Below, piece after piece: positions 25,277-32,447 of a stretch of 34,003 bases of DNA. This DNA comes from Verrucomicrobiota bacterium (GTDB lineage: Bacteria > Verrucomicrobiota > Kiritimatiellia > RFP12 > UBA1067): the NCBI GenBank assembly GCA_016280825.1, contig JAEEHL010000034.1, forward strand, positions 1 to 34,003, in the 5' to 3' direction. How positions within the stretch are numbered: position 1 is the first letter of the stretch; the number at the start of each line of letters is the position of its first letter. The position numbers and the translations under genes are program-made. Below the pieces are notes generated by a model. The model saw nothing but the letters and a program-made list of their open reading frames with translations, was not told the origin of the DNA and ran no database searches.

Positions 25277-25305
25277 ATTATACCAAATTAGCCGTGGCTA
25301 ATCAA
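25277..25305 (-). promoter_or_regulatory. Promoter of feoA-feoB
   Basis: Minus strand: -35 TTGATT (25300-25305), 17-bp spacer, extended -10 TGGTATAAT (hexamer 25277-25282), then ACGC. The spacer is occupied by operator copy A, so a bound repressor would block RNA polymerase. Confidence 0.75.
25288..25301. promoter_or_regulatory. Palindromic operator copy A (feoA spacer)
   Basis: TTAGCCGTGGCTAA, extending to a 16-bp inverted repeat with flanking A and T. It lies between the -35 and -10 boxes of the feoA promoter. Confidence 0.7.
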
Positions 25306-25313
25306 GAGGCGAT

Positions 25314-27329
25314 CTACCTGGAGCAAAACCTTGCACACCAGCCGCCGCCGCCGGCCATCTTCACCTTGAGCGCCTCGCCGGGCTTGACGCGCAGACTGCC
25401 GTGCCTGTAGTCGCAGGCGTCCTTGGAACTCGCCAACGGACCGTCCTCGAACACGTCCGCCTCCCATTCGGCCCCGTCGCCGAGAAAATCGAGCTTCACC
25501 TCTACTGAGAACGGCTGTCTCGGCCCGATCGCCGCAACCCACCAGTCGCTCCCCTTCCGCCGCGCCACGACGGCGAACTTCCCGAGCTCTCCGGCAAGAC
25601 CCCGCGTCTCGTCCCAGACGGTGGGCACGGCGGCGATGAACTTCGCGCACTCCACGTTCTCGCGGTACATCGTGGGCGAGTCGCACATCATCTGCAAAGG
25701 CGACTCGAAAAGCGTGAAAAGCGCCATCTGGTGGACGCGCGTCGTCATCGACTCGGGCGTGGAGTACGACGGACGGTAGAACTTCCTAACTGAATTTCTC
25801 ATGGCGCCGGGAGTGTAGTCCATTGGCCCCGCGCTCATCCTGCAGAAAAAGACGGCAAGGTCGCTCTCGGCAAAGTCAATCCCGGGAGCGGCCCACTTAA
25901 CCTGCTCAAGCCCGAACACGCCTTCGTAGGTGAGGACATTCGGGTACGTCCTGCTTAGGCCCGTCGGCTTGTGCATGCCGTGATAGTCTATGACGAGCCT
26001 GCATTGCGCGGCAAGCGCGGCGGTAGATTCGACGAACCGCTCGGCTTCCACGTCGTCGCGGTCGATGAAGTCGATCTTGAAGCCCGCGGCGCCCATCGCG
26101 GAATACCGCTCGAAGACCTCGCGCCTCATGTCGCGGCCCTCCGGAAGCAGGCTCCCCCATCCGGCCCAGAGGATTATGCCCACGCCCCTCTCCCGCGCAT
26201 GGCGGCAGACCTCCGCGAGGTCGAGCGCGGGGACTACGCGAAAGAGCTCGTCCTTCACGCACCATCCGCTGTCGATGACTAGATACGCGAGCTTCATCTC
26301 GGCGGCGAAATCGACATAGTGCTTCATCGTGGCCGTGTTCATGCCGGGCTTGAAGTCGACGCCCCTGACGACCGTGTCGTTCCACCAGTTCCACGCCGAA
26401 ACCCCAGGGCGAACCCACGAAAAGTCACCTTCGGCTTCGCGTGCGAGCGCCCACACGGCGTCGTTCTCGCAAAGGCGGGCGGGGAAATCGGCGAACATGA
26501 AGACGCGCCATGGGTAAGTGCGGCGCCCTTCCGTCTCGGCAAGGTGCGCGAGCCGCCCGCGCACCCAGACGTGCGTGAGGTCGTTCTCAAGCGCGCCCGG
26601 GTCGGGAGCGCGGGCAAACGCGCCGGAAAGCCGGTTCGTCGCGCCCTCCTCCCTGCGCAGGTTCCAGCCGGGGTAGCCGCGCAAGTCGGATTCAGTCACG
26701 CACATTGCCTGCCCGTCCGGGAAGCGCACCACCAACGGCAGGCAGACGATGTTCGTTGGCGAGACGTCCTCAAGCCGCCTCTTGCGGTGGGGCGCCTCCC
26801 AGGAATTCTGGAAGGTGTCGCCCTTCGCCTCGGCATTGGGCCATTCGTTCGCGAGCCATACCTCGGCATCGGCGGAGGGCAGGACGAAATCGGCAGTTTC
26901 CGAAAGAACCATCGCCATCCCGTCAAAGGAGGTCTCGAACCTATACGCGGCCGCGTCGTCGCGCACGGTCACGTTGACGGCGAGCGAATCGCCAAGCCTG
27001 AAGACGGCGCAGTTGGCGGATAGATCCACATGCGACTTCTTGTAGATCGGCGAGGTCGCCTTGCCCTTCAACGAGCGCCGTTCGCAGCCGGAGAAGGCGA
27101 AGCCGGAAGGCCGTCCCCCGAACTCCATCATCGGCTCGACCGGCCCAAGGCGCAGGCACCCATCCCTGAAGACGCGAAGGGAAAGACGCGGTAGCGTTTC
27201 GACTTCGACGACGTTTCGCCCGTCTGGCGACTTTACGGAGTAAAGGTCAGCCTGGCATGCGAACGGCGCGGCGATTGCAAGTGCCGCAAGCAAGTTTCGC
27301 GGCAGAAGCCGCGTTGCGAAAATGTGCAT
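25314..27329 (-). CDS. GH97-family glycosidase, retaining alpha-galactosidase-like subtype, secreted
   Basis: 671 residues with a signal peptide (hydrophobic core LLAALAIAAPFA, cut near CQA-DLY). Domain order matches GH97: N-terminal beta-sandwich (to about 300), TIM barrel (about 305-570, with SAWNWWNDT, LVIDSGW, ILWAGWGS, GFKIDFIDRDD, IDYHGMHKPTGLSRTYPN, YEGVFGLEQVKW) and a C-terminal beta domain. Retaining GH97 enzymes use an Asp nucleophile and a Glu acid/base (Asp415/Glu470 in the Bacteroides alpha-galactosidase). Here the equivalents appear to be Asp420 and Glu469, whereas inverting alpha-glucosidases lack that Asp. It starts 25 bp after the tRNA-Ser 3' end with no promoter between, and GGGGGG lies 6 nt before the ATG. 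Confidence 0.85.
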   Translation of the reverse strand: MHIFATRLLPRNLLAALAIAAPFACQADLYSVKSPDGRNVVEVETLPRLSLRVFRDGCLRLGPVEPMMEFGGRPSGFAFSGCERRSLKGKATSPIYKKSHVDLSANCAVFRLGDSLAVNVTVRDDAAAYRFETSFDGMAMVLSETADFVLPSADAEVWLANEWPNAEAKGDTFQNSWEAPHRKRRLEDVSPTNIVCLPLVVRFPDGQAMCVTESDLRGYPGWNLRREEGATNRLSGAFARAPDPGALENDLTHVWVRGRLAHLAETEGRRTYPWRVFMFADFPARLCENDAVWALAREAEGDFSWVRPGVSAWNWWNDTVVRGVDFKPGMNTATMKHYVDFAAEMKLAYLVIDSGWCVKDELFRVVPALDLAEVCRHARERGVGIILWAGWGSLLPEGRDMRREVFERYSAMGAAGFKIDFIDRDDVEAERFVESTAALAAQCRLVIDYHGMHKPTGLSRTYPNVLTYEGVFGLEQVKWAAPGIDFAESDLAVFFCRMSAGPMDYTPGAMRNSVRKFYRPSYSTPESMTTRVHQMALFTLFESPLQMMCDSPTMYRENVECAKFIAAVPTVWDETRGLAGELGKFAVVARRKGSDWWVAAIGPRQPFSVEVKLDFLGDGAEWEADVFEDGPLASSKDACDYRHGSLRVKPGEALKVKMAGGGGWCARFCSR

Positions 27330-27354
27330 CCAATGCCCCCCAATGACGAAAATG

Positions 27355-27448
27355 TGGCGGAGGGAGGGGGATTCGAACCCCCGATACGGAGATTAGTCCG
27401 TATAACGATTTAGCAAACCGCCGCCTTCAGCCACTCGGCCATCCCTCC
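27355..27448 (-). tRNA. tRNA-Ser (GCT)
   Basis: 94 nt with encoded CCA. Acceptor GGAGGGA/TCCCTCC; anticodon loop TTGCTAA gives anticodon GCT (codons AGC/AGU). A long class II variable arm (ATACGGA/TCCGTAT) and T arm GGGGG-TTCGAAT-CCCCC are present. The GH97 gene follows 25 bp downstream. Confidence 0.95.
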
Positions 27449-27510
27449 TTGCAAAGTCGCCAGCGGCGCATCGCAACGCGCAAACGCCCCTGTTGACTTG
27501 AATTGGGGGT

Positions 27511-27519
27511 ATTATATCA
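27511..27519 (-). promoter_or_regulatory. Extended -10 promoter of tRNA-Ser (and GH97)
   Basis: TGATATAAT on the minus strand (hexamer 27511-27516), preceded by ATA and followed by ACCCCC. It predicts a start near 27504 and a leader of about 56 nt to be trimmed from the tRNA. No convincing -35. Confidence 0.68.
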
Positions 27520-27544
27520 TATCCACCCCCAACATGTCCAATTA

Positions 27545-27637
27545 TTATTGCCGCAAAGCCGTTGGCAGGGGTCTGTCCCCGCTTTTTCCGGGCTTGATGA
27601 TGAGCGCGACGCATCCGATTATGTAGGTTGTAAGCAT
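27545..27637 (-). CDS. Putative leaderless 30-residue micro-ORF
   Basis: ATG at 27637 lies 8 nt after a TGGTAAAAT extended -10, as in the leaderless genes here, and has no Shine-Dalgarno. The peptide starts hydrophobic (MLTTYIIGCVALIIK) and then becomes PGKSGDRPLPTALRQ, where the DNA is the REP-like palindrome. It could be a tiny membrane peptide or the stub of a gene interrupted by the repeat. No family is recognised. Confidence 0.3.
   Translation of the reverse strand: MLTTYIIGCVALIIKPGKSGDRPLPTALRQ
27568..27580. repeat. REP-like short palindrome
   Basis: GGGGTCTGTCCCC, arms GGGG/CCCC around TCTGT. It lies within a larger GC-rich stretch (27561-27593) resembling the REP elements mobilised by REP-associated tyrosine transposases in many genomes. 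Only one copy is seen in the window and no transposase. Confidence 0.4.
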
Positions 27638-27645
27638 GGGTGCGT

Positions 27646-27654
27646 ATTTTACCA
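27646..27654 (-). promoter_or_regulatory. Possible extended -10 promoter of the micro-ORF
   Basis: TGGTAAAAT on the minus strand followed by ACGC, fitting the local consensus except for one base of the hexamer. It lies between the nadE stop and the micro-ORF. Confidence 0.4.
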
Positions 27655-27658
27655 TTTT

Positions 27659-29482
27659 TCATCCAAACCGGCCGGACATGTCGCTGGGCATGCGCCAATC
27701 GGCGCGCGGCGAAAGCGATAGCGTGATCTTCGGGCCGTCAGGGACGCAGTTGCGCTTGTATTGCGCGGTGCGGAAACGATGCAGGAAAGTCTTGTGCGTT
27801 CGGGAAATCGTTTCGTCTGAATAGTTTCCCCTGAATGCAATGCGGGCAAGAGCAAGGAGCTTGTCTGCCGCCGCACCATTGGCGAGATAATGGAAGAGGA
27901 AGAAATCGTGAAGCTCATACGGCCCTAGTCGCGCTTCGCTGTCGTTGGCGGCGGCATCTGGTACAAGTTCCGGCGTGATGGGTGCGGCGGAGATGCTGCT
28001 GAGCAGAGAACGAAGCGGCCCCTCGGATTCCTTCGCAAGGAGTCGCAGCGCGTCTAGCACCATAGTCTTCGGGATGGAGGCGTTCAGCTGGTACATGCTC
28101 ATGTGGTCGCCATTGTAGGTGTTCCAGCCGAGAGCGATTTCAGAAAGGTCGCCCGTTCCTATGACAAGCGCATTTTCCATGTTGGCGATGTCCATCAGTA
28201 CTTGTGTACGTTCCCGCGCCTGCACGTTCTCGTAGGCGATGTCATGAACATCTTCTGAGTGGCCGATGTCGGCCAAATGGTGCCTGCACGCCTCACAGAT
28301 GTCCACGATGCGAAGCGTGGCGCCGACGGCACGTGAGAGTTTGGCGGCGGTATCTTGGGTAAGCCCAGTCGATCCGAACCCTGGCATGACGACAGCCACG
28401 AGGTTGCTTCGCGGCAGCCCTTGTCGATCAAGTGCGGTCGCCGCGCCAAGCAGGGCGAGGGCGGAGTCCGCACCGCCCGAGACTCCCACGACGAGTCTCT
28501 TGCTATGCGAACATTCCATTCGCCGTGCCAATGCCGCTGCTTGAATTGCGAGGATTTTCCGATGCCAGCCCGGCTCGCCGTATTCGTCCTGAAAGGGCGT
28601 GGTGGAGATCATCGCTGGCATGGCGGTCGGCAGATTGGACATGGCGGGTACCACCATAGGTATCGTTTCAGGTGGACTTTCCACGAGGGAGGTGTCGCTC
28701 CGGCGCCGGAAACGGAGCGTCTCTAAATCCACGTCCGCCGTGATCACACGCGAATCGTCGCTGAACAGTCCCATCTCGGCGAGGATATTACCGTTAGCGG
28801 CGATCAGCGAACCACCGCCGAACACCGCGTCCGCGCTCGACTCGCCCACGCCGGCGCACGCCATCGCGTAGGCGCATCCCAAGCGCGCGCTTTGCTGCCG
28901 CGCCATGTCCCGGCGATGCCGAGATTTGCCGAGGAAGTCCGTGCTCGCCGAAAGATTGAAGACTACATCCACCCCACGGCAGGCCATGAGCGAGCTCGGC
29001 GGAACGGACGCCCAAAGGTCTTCGCATATCTCTACGCCGAACCTGAGCGAACCGGTGTCGAACACTTGCGGCGGTTCATTCGGCGGCGCCGGCGTGAACT
29101 GGCGGCGCTCGTAGTATTCGGCGTATGTCGGCAGAACGCGCTTGCGCACTATGCCAAGGATCTTGCCGCCATAGACGACTGCCGCCGCATTGTAGATGGC
29201 CGGGCCGTCCGCCAGGGGCAGGCCAATGACGGCGATGATTGGCAGTTCCGCGGTGCGCGCGGCGAAATCGTCCAGTGCGGTGCGTGCGGAGTCTAGCAGA
29301 TCACTCCGGAAGAAAAGATCGCCGCACGTGTAGCCCGTCAATGAAAGTTCCGGAAACGCGATTGCAGCCACACCGTCAATCGCAGCAGCGCGAACGAGAC
29401 TTTCCATCTCCTTCGCGTTCGCCGACGCGTCTCCTAGAGAGAGGCGTGGCGTGGCAACGGCTATTCGGTAGAATCCTGTCAC
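27659..29482 (-). CDS. nadE: Glutamine-dependent NAD+ synthetase
   Basis: 607 residues, two domains. The N-terminal nitrilase-type amidase (about 1-270) supplies ammonia from glutamine. Its triad is Glu45 in FPELSLTGY, Lys114 in RKRVLPTYAEYYE and Cys153 in VEICEDLW. The C-terminal adenylating synthetase has the PP-loop SGGADS (335-340), GTGDLSEIALGW, NGDHMSMY, and the closing LSPRADWRMPSD, so the protein is complete. It makes NAD+ from nicotinic acid adenine dinucleotide. The GTG start at 29482 has only a weak GAGAA ribosome-binding site. It follows amt by 81 bp with a terminator-like hairpin between, so it probably has its own promoter, which I cannot place. Confidence 0.93.
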   Translation of the reverse strand: MTGFYRIAVATPRLSLGDASANAKEMESLVRAAAIDGVAAIAFPELSLTGYTCGDLFFRSDLLDSARTALDDFAARTAELPIIAVIGLPLADGPAIYNAAAVVYGGKILGIVRKRVLPTYAEYYERRQFTPAPPNEPPQVFDTGSLRFGVEICEDLWASVPPSSLMACRGVDVVFNLSASTDFLGKSRHRRDMARQQSARLGCAYAMACAGVGESSADAVFGGGSLIAANGNILAEMGLFSDDSRVITADVDLETLRFRRRSDTSLVESPPETIPMVVPAMSNLPTAMPAMISTTPFQDEYGEPGWHRKILAIQAAALARRMECSHSKRLVVGVSGGADSALALLGAATALDRQGLPRSNLVAVVMPGFGSTGLTQDTAAKLSRAVGATLRIVDICEACRHHLADIGHSEDVHDIAYENVQARERTQVLMDIANMENALVIGTGDLSEIALGWNTYNGDHMSMYQLNASIPKTMVLDALRLLAKESEGPLRSLLSSISAAPITPELVPDAAANDSEARLGPYELHDFFLFHYLANGAAADKLLALARIAFRGNYSDETISRTHKTFLHRFRTAQYKRNCVPDGPKITLSLSPRADWRMPSDMSGRFG

Positions 29483-29503
29483 GGTAGTTCTCGATTCATT
29501 TTC

Positions 29504-29554
29504 AGTGAAAAGCCTGCGACGGACGGTGCAAATACGAAAACCGCCGCCGCAGGC
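29504..29554 (-). terminator. Rho-independent terminator after amt
   Basis: The arms at 29512-29518 and 29548-29554 (GCCTGCG/CGCAGGC) extend inward through CGG and CGGT pairs with one mismatch and one bulged A, giving a long GC-rich stem. On the minus strand TTTTCACTG follows. It lies just beyond the amt stop. Confidence 0.7.
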
Positions 29555-29563
29555 AGATTGAAA

Positions 29564-30916
29564 TCAGGTGTTGCTGAAGAACTGGAACGAGGCGTAGGCA
29601 TCCTGTCCATGTTCCGTCAGGTCGAGGCCTTTCAGTTCCGTCTTGGGCGACACGCGGAGAATGCCCAACTTCTTCAGCGCGAAGAAGATCACAAGCCCCA
29701 TGCCGAACGCCCAGACAGCGGTCGCGCCCGCGCCGAGCAGCTGTACGCCCAGAAACTTGAATCCGCCGCCGTAGAAGAGCCCCACCATGCCGTTACCGTA
29801 GTTCGCGGCGGTAGGGGCGGCGAAAAGTCCGACGGCGAGCGTGCCCCACACGCCATTCACGCAATGGACGGACACGGCGCCGACAGGGTCATCGATGTGT
29901 ATCTTGTCGAGCGCGAAGACGGAGAGCACGACCAAAACGCCGGCGGCGAGTCCGATGACGATTGCGGCGTTGGCGGTTACGAGATCGCAGGGCGCGGTGA
30001 TCGCGACGAGGCCGGCAAGCGTGCCGTTGAGCGCCATCGTGAGGTCGGGCTTGCCCATGATCGACCAAGCGGTGACGAGCGCGGCAATCGTGCCGGCGCA
30101 GGCGGCGAGATTGGTGGTCATCGCGACGCGTCCAATCGAACCGATGCCCGCCGTGTAGCTGCCGGGGTTGAACCCGAACCAGCCAATCCAAAGCAGGAAC
30201 ACGCCGAGCGTGCCAAGGACGAGGCTGTGGCCAGGGATCGGGTTCGCCTTGCCGTCATGTCGGTACTTGCCGATGCGCGGACCGAGCGCGATGGCGCCTG
30301 CGAACGCAATCCATCCGCCGACGGAGTGCACGACCGTAGAGCCTGCGAAGTCGTGGAAACCGAGCTTTTCGATCCAGCCCTGCGACGCTTCGCCGGATAG
30401 GCCGCCCCACATCCAGTGTCCGCTCACAGGATAGACGAGCGCACTGATCAGGATTGAGTAGATGAGATAGCTCTTGAACTCGATCCGTTCCGCCACCGCG
30501 CCGGAGACGATGGTCGCAGCCGTTGCGCAGAACATGGTCTGGAAGAACAGGAACGTCCAATCCCAGACGTCTTCGCCCGTCGCGAGCGATGGCATTCCAA
30601 GTCCGCCCCAGCCGAACCATCCCGCCGCCTTCGTCGCGCCGAACATCAGCGCCGCGCCGAGGATGTAGAACGCGAGCGAGCCTGCGGCGAAGTCCATCAG
30701 GTTCTTCATCATGATGTTCGCCGCGTTCTTGGCGCGCGTAAAGCCGGTCTCGACGAGCGCGAACCCCGCCTGCATCATGAATACGAGCACTGCGGCAATG
30801 AGCGTCCATACGACATTAAGGTTTGTCTGCACCTCAGCGGCCTTGGGTTCGCCATCTGCCAACGCCAGCGCGGGGAACGCCCCAGCCGCCAGCAATCCAA
30901 TCAACATTCTTTTCAT
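29564..30916 (-). CDS. amt: Ammonium transporter (Amt/MEP/Rh family)
   Basis: 450 residues, with an N-terminal signal-like segment (MKRMLIGLLAAGAFPALALA) as in other AmtB precursors, then 11 membrane helices. VVWTLIAAVLVFMMQAGFALVETG is a family hallmark. The twin-histidine pore is His197 (FAGSTVVHSVGG) and His351 (VSVHCVNGVWGT). DFAAGS and WFGFNPGS are also typical. It passes ammonia/ammonium through the inner membrane at low nitrogen and is gated by the P-II protein encoded 38 bp upstream. Control is through the sigma54 promoter before glnK. Confidence 0.95.
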   Translation of the reverse strand: MKRMLIGLLAAGAFPALALADGEPKAAEVQTNLNVVWTLIAAVLVFMMQAGFALVETGFTRAKNAANIMMKNLMDFAAGSLAFYILGAALMFGATKAAGWFGWGGLGMPSLATGEDVWDWTFLFFQTMFCATAATIVSGAVAERIEFKSYLIYSILISALVYPVSGHWMWGGLSGEASQGWIEKLGFHDFAGSTVVHSVGGWIAFAGAIALGPRIGKYRHDGKANPIPGHSLVLGTLGVFLLWIGWFGFNPGSYTAGIGSIGRVAMTTNLAACAGTIAALVTAWSIMGKPDLTMALNGTLAGLVAITAPCDLVTANAAIVIGLAAGVLVVLSVFALDKIHIDDPVGAVSVHCVNGVWGTLAVGLFAAPTAANYGNGMVGLFYGGGFKFLGVQLLGAGATAVWAFGMGLVIFFALKKLGILRVSPKTELKGLDLTEHGQDAYASFQFFSNT

Positions 30917-30954
30917 TCTCTATCTCTTTTCGGATTTGGTCTTCGCTTCCTCTT

Positions 30955-31296
30955 CTATCCTATCGCCGACGGACCTCGTTCGCCGGTTCGTATTCGGATA
31001 CATTCGTCCATCGGCAGGATGAAGATCTTTCCGTCGCCGATATCACCCGTGCGCGCACCCTCGATGATGGCATCGATCGTCTTCTCGATGTAGTCGTCGT
31101 TCACGGCGATGGCCAGCCGCATCTTCTTGTGGAGCGTCACTTCCTCGACCGCGCCGCGGTACATGTGGACATATCCACCCTGCTTTCCGCAGCCCAGTGC
31201 ATTGGTGACAGACATCTTGTAGATTTCACGGGCGAATAACGCCTGCTTGACGGCATTCAGTCGTTCAGGCTGAATGTAGGCTATGATCAGTTTCAT
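30955..31296 (-). CDS. glnK: Nitrogen regulatory protein P-II, GlnK-like, Tyr51 replaced
   Basis: 113 residues from the ATG at 31296 (AAGGAAG upstream). P-II trimers sense 2-oxoglutarate and ATP/ADP and plug the Amt pore. The fold signatures [34 protein letters not shown] (B loop) and RIRTGERG (C loop) are intact. The T loop [20 protein letters not shown] aligns without gaps to E. coli GlnB, with Tyr46 kept. The uridylylated Tyr51 is Glu51, so control by a GlnD-type uridylyltransferase is unlikely. It is called GlnK because it is paired with amt. A NifI-type P-II was considered, but the neighbouring genes do not support it. Confidence 0.88.
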   Translation of the reverse strand: MKLIIAYIQPERLNAVKQALFAREIYKMSVTNALGCGKQGGYVHMYRGAVEEVTLHKKMRLAIAVNDDYIEKTIDAIIEGARTGDIGDGKIFILPMDECIRIRTGERGPSAIG

Positions 31297-31342
31297 TTCT
31301 TCTTCCTTGCGCCACGACCATCGCGGCCACACGATATGCCTA

Positions 31343-31357
31343 GCAAAATTCGTGCCA
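31343..31357 (-). promoter_or_regulatory. Sigma54 (RpoN) promoter of glnK-amt
   Basis: TGGCAC-GAATT-TTGC on the minus strand matches the -24/-12 consensus TGGCAC-N5-TTGC exactly. The predicted start near 31331 gives a leader of about 36 nt before glnK. It implies nitrogen-limitation control by an NtrC-type activator. Confidence 0.85.
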
Positions 31358-31399
31358 AAAGGAAATCTAAGGAAGAAAAGGGTGAACCTCTGATGCGTC

Positions 31400-31417
31400 C
31401 TTACAGTTCATGTAAAG
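31400..31417. promoter_or_regulatory. Inverted repeat upstream of the sigma54 promoter, possible activator site
   Basis: CTTACA-GTTCA-TGTAAAG, arms TTACA/TGTAA around 5 bp, about 75 bp before the predicted glnK start. The position suits an enhancer-binding activator. It does not match the NtrC consensus. Confidence 0.4.
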
Positions 31418-31451
31418 ACCATTCTTGCCCTTTTTTCGGTTTACGCAAATC

Positions 31452-31478
31452 GAGCCTGACGTCTAATAACCAGGCCTC
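31452..31478 (-). terminator. Terminator-like hairpin after bioB
   Basis: GAGCCTG and CAGGCCTC (31452-31458 and 31471-31478) pair with one bulged base. It sits just beyond the bioB stop and is followed on the minus strand by GATTTGCG; no long U tract. Confidence 0.4.
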
Positions 31479-31480
31479 AT

Positions 31481-32419
31481 TCAACTTCTTGGAGTCGCAC
31501 CCACCGCATAGCCGGCGCGGGCGGCAAGGTGGCGGTCATCATCGAAGTCGGCACCGGGCGTGGTGAGAAGCGGCCCCGCAATGCCGGCCGACATGCCGAC
31601 GTAGATGCACTTCGCCGCCGTCTCGTCACTCATGTCGCGGCGTCCGCCTGCAAAGCGGAGCGGTGTGGATGGATTCACGAGCCGGAGAAGCGCCACGGAA
31701 TCAACCACGCGTTCAGGATCGAGAATGCCCTTGTTGGCGAGCGGCGTCCCTTCAATCGGGTGCAGCACGTTCACGGGGATTGAATCAGGCGCAATCTCAT
31801 TGAGTGCGAAGGCAAACTCCACGAGCTGTTCGTCTGTCTCGCCCATGCCGATGATGCCGCCGCAGCAAATCTGGAAACCAAGGCGCTTTGCCGCGCGAAG
31901 CGTCGCGAGCTTGTCTTCAAAGGTGTGCGTCGAGCAGAGCGACGGGAAGAGCGACGGCGCGGTTTCGATATTGCAGTGGACGCGCTGAAGCCCCGCCGCC
32001 TTGAGTTTCTTGAGGTCCTCTTCCGAAAGTAGCCCGAGCGAGGCGCATAGCCCTATGTCCGGCACGGCACTGCGCATTTCGCGAAGCGCCGCGCAGACGT
32101 TCTCGACGTCGTCATGCGAAAGACAGCGGCCGGAAGTGACGATGCCGATTCGGTCCGCACCATTTGCCGCCGCCTCCTTCGCCGCCTTGACGCAGGCATC
32201 TGTGCCGACCCAGCCGTATGTCTCGCAACCAGTCCTCCAGTGAGCGGACTGCGCGCACCACTTGCAGTTCTCCGAACAGCGCCCCGAGCGGGCGTTGATG
32301 ATGGAGCAGAAGTCAAAGTGCTTTTCGACATGCGCCAACGTCACCTCATGCGCCCTTTCGCGTAGCTCCTCCCGCCGCTCCGGCTTCAATAGCGCCAACG
32401 CATCTTCTCTATCTATCAT
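31481..32419 (-). CDS. bioB: Biotin synthase
   Basis: 312 residues from ATG 32419. A GTG eight codons upstream is possible but lies in a GTTAG-type repeat without a ribosome-binding site. The radical-SAM cluster is Cys48, Cys52, Cys55 in GRCSENCKWCAQS. NARSGRCSENC, GIVTSGRCL, VHCNIETAP, CCGGIIGMGET and NVLHPIEGTPLA are BioB-specific, the enzyme that inserts sulfur into dethiobiotin. No other bio gene is in the window. It lies 28 bp after larE on the same strand. Confidence 0.94.
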   Translation of the reverse strand: MIDREDALALLKPERREELRERAHEVTLAHVEKHFDFCSIINARSGRCSENCKWCAQSAHWRTGCETYGWVGTDACVKAAKEAAANGADRIGIVTSGRCLSHDDVENVCAALREMRSAVPDIGLCASLGLLSEEDLKKLKAAGLQRVHCNIETAPSLFPSLCSTHTFEDKLATLRAAKRLGFQICCGGIIGMGETDEQLVEFAFALNEIAPDSIPVNVLHPIEGTPLANKGILDPERVVDSVALLRLVNPSTPLRFAGGRRDMSDETAAKCIYVGMSAGIAGPLLTTPGADFDDDRHLAARAGYAVGATPRS

Positions 32420-32447
32420 AATGCTCTCTTCTTCTTTCGACACCTAA

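Noticed and set aside
27393-27698. A 101-codon minus-strand open frame between nadE and tRNA-Ser
   Set aside because: It runs through the tRNA-Ser gene and its promoter and overlaps nadE in another frame; only the micro-ORF in a different frame has a promoter match.
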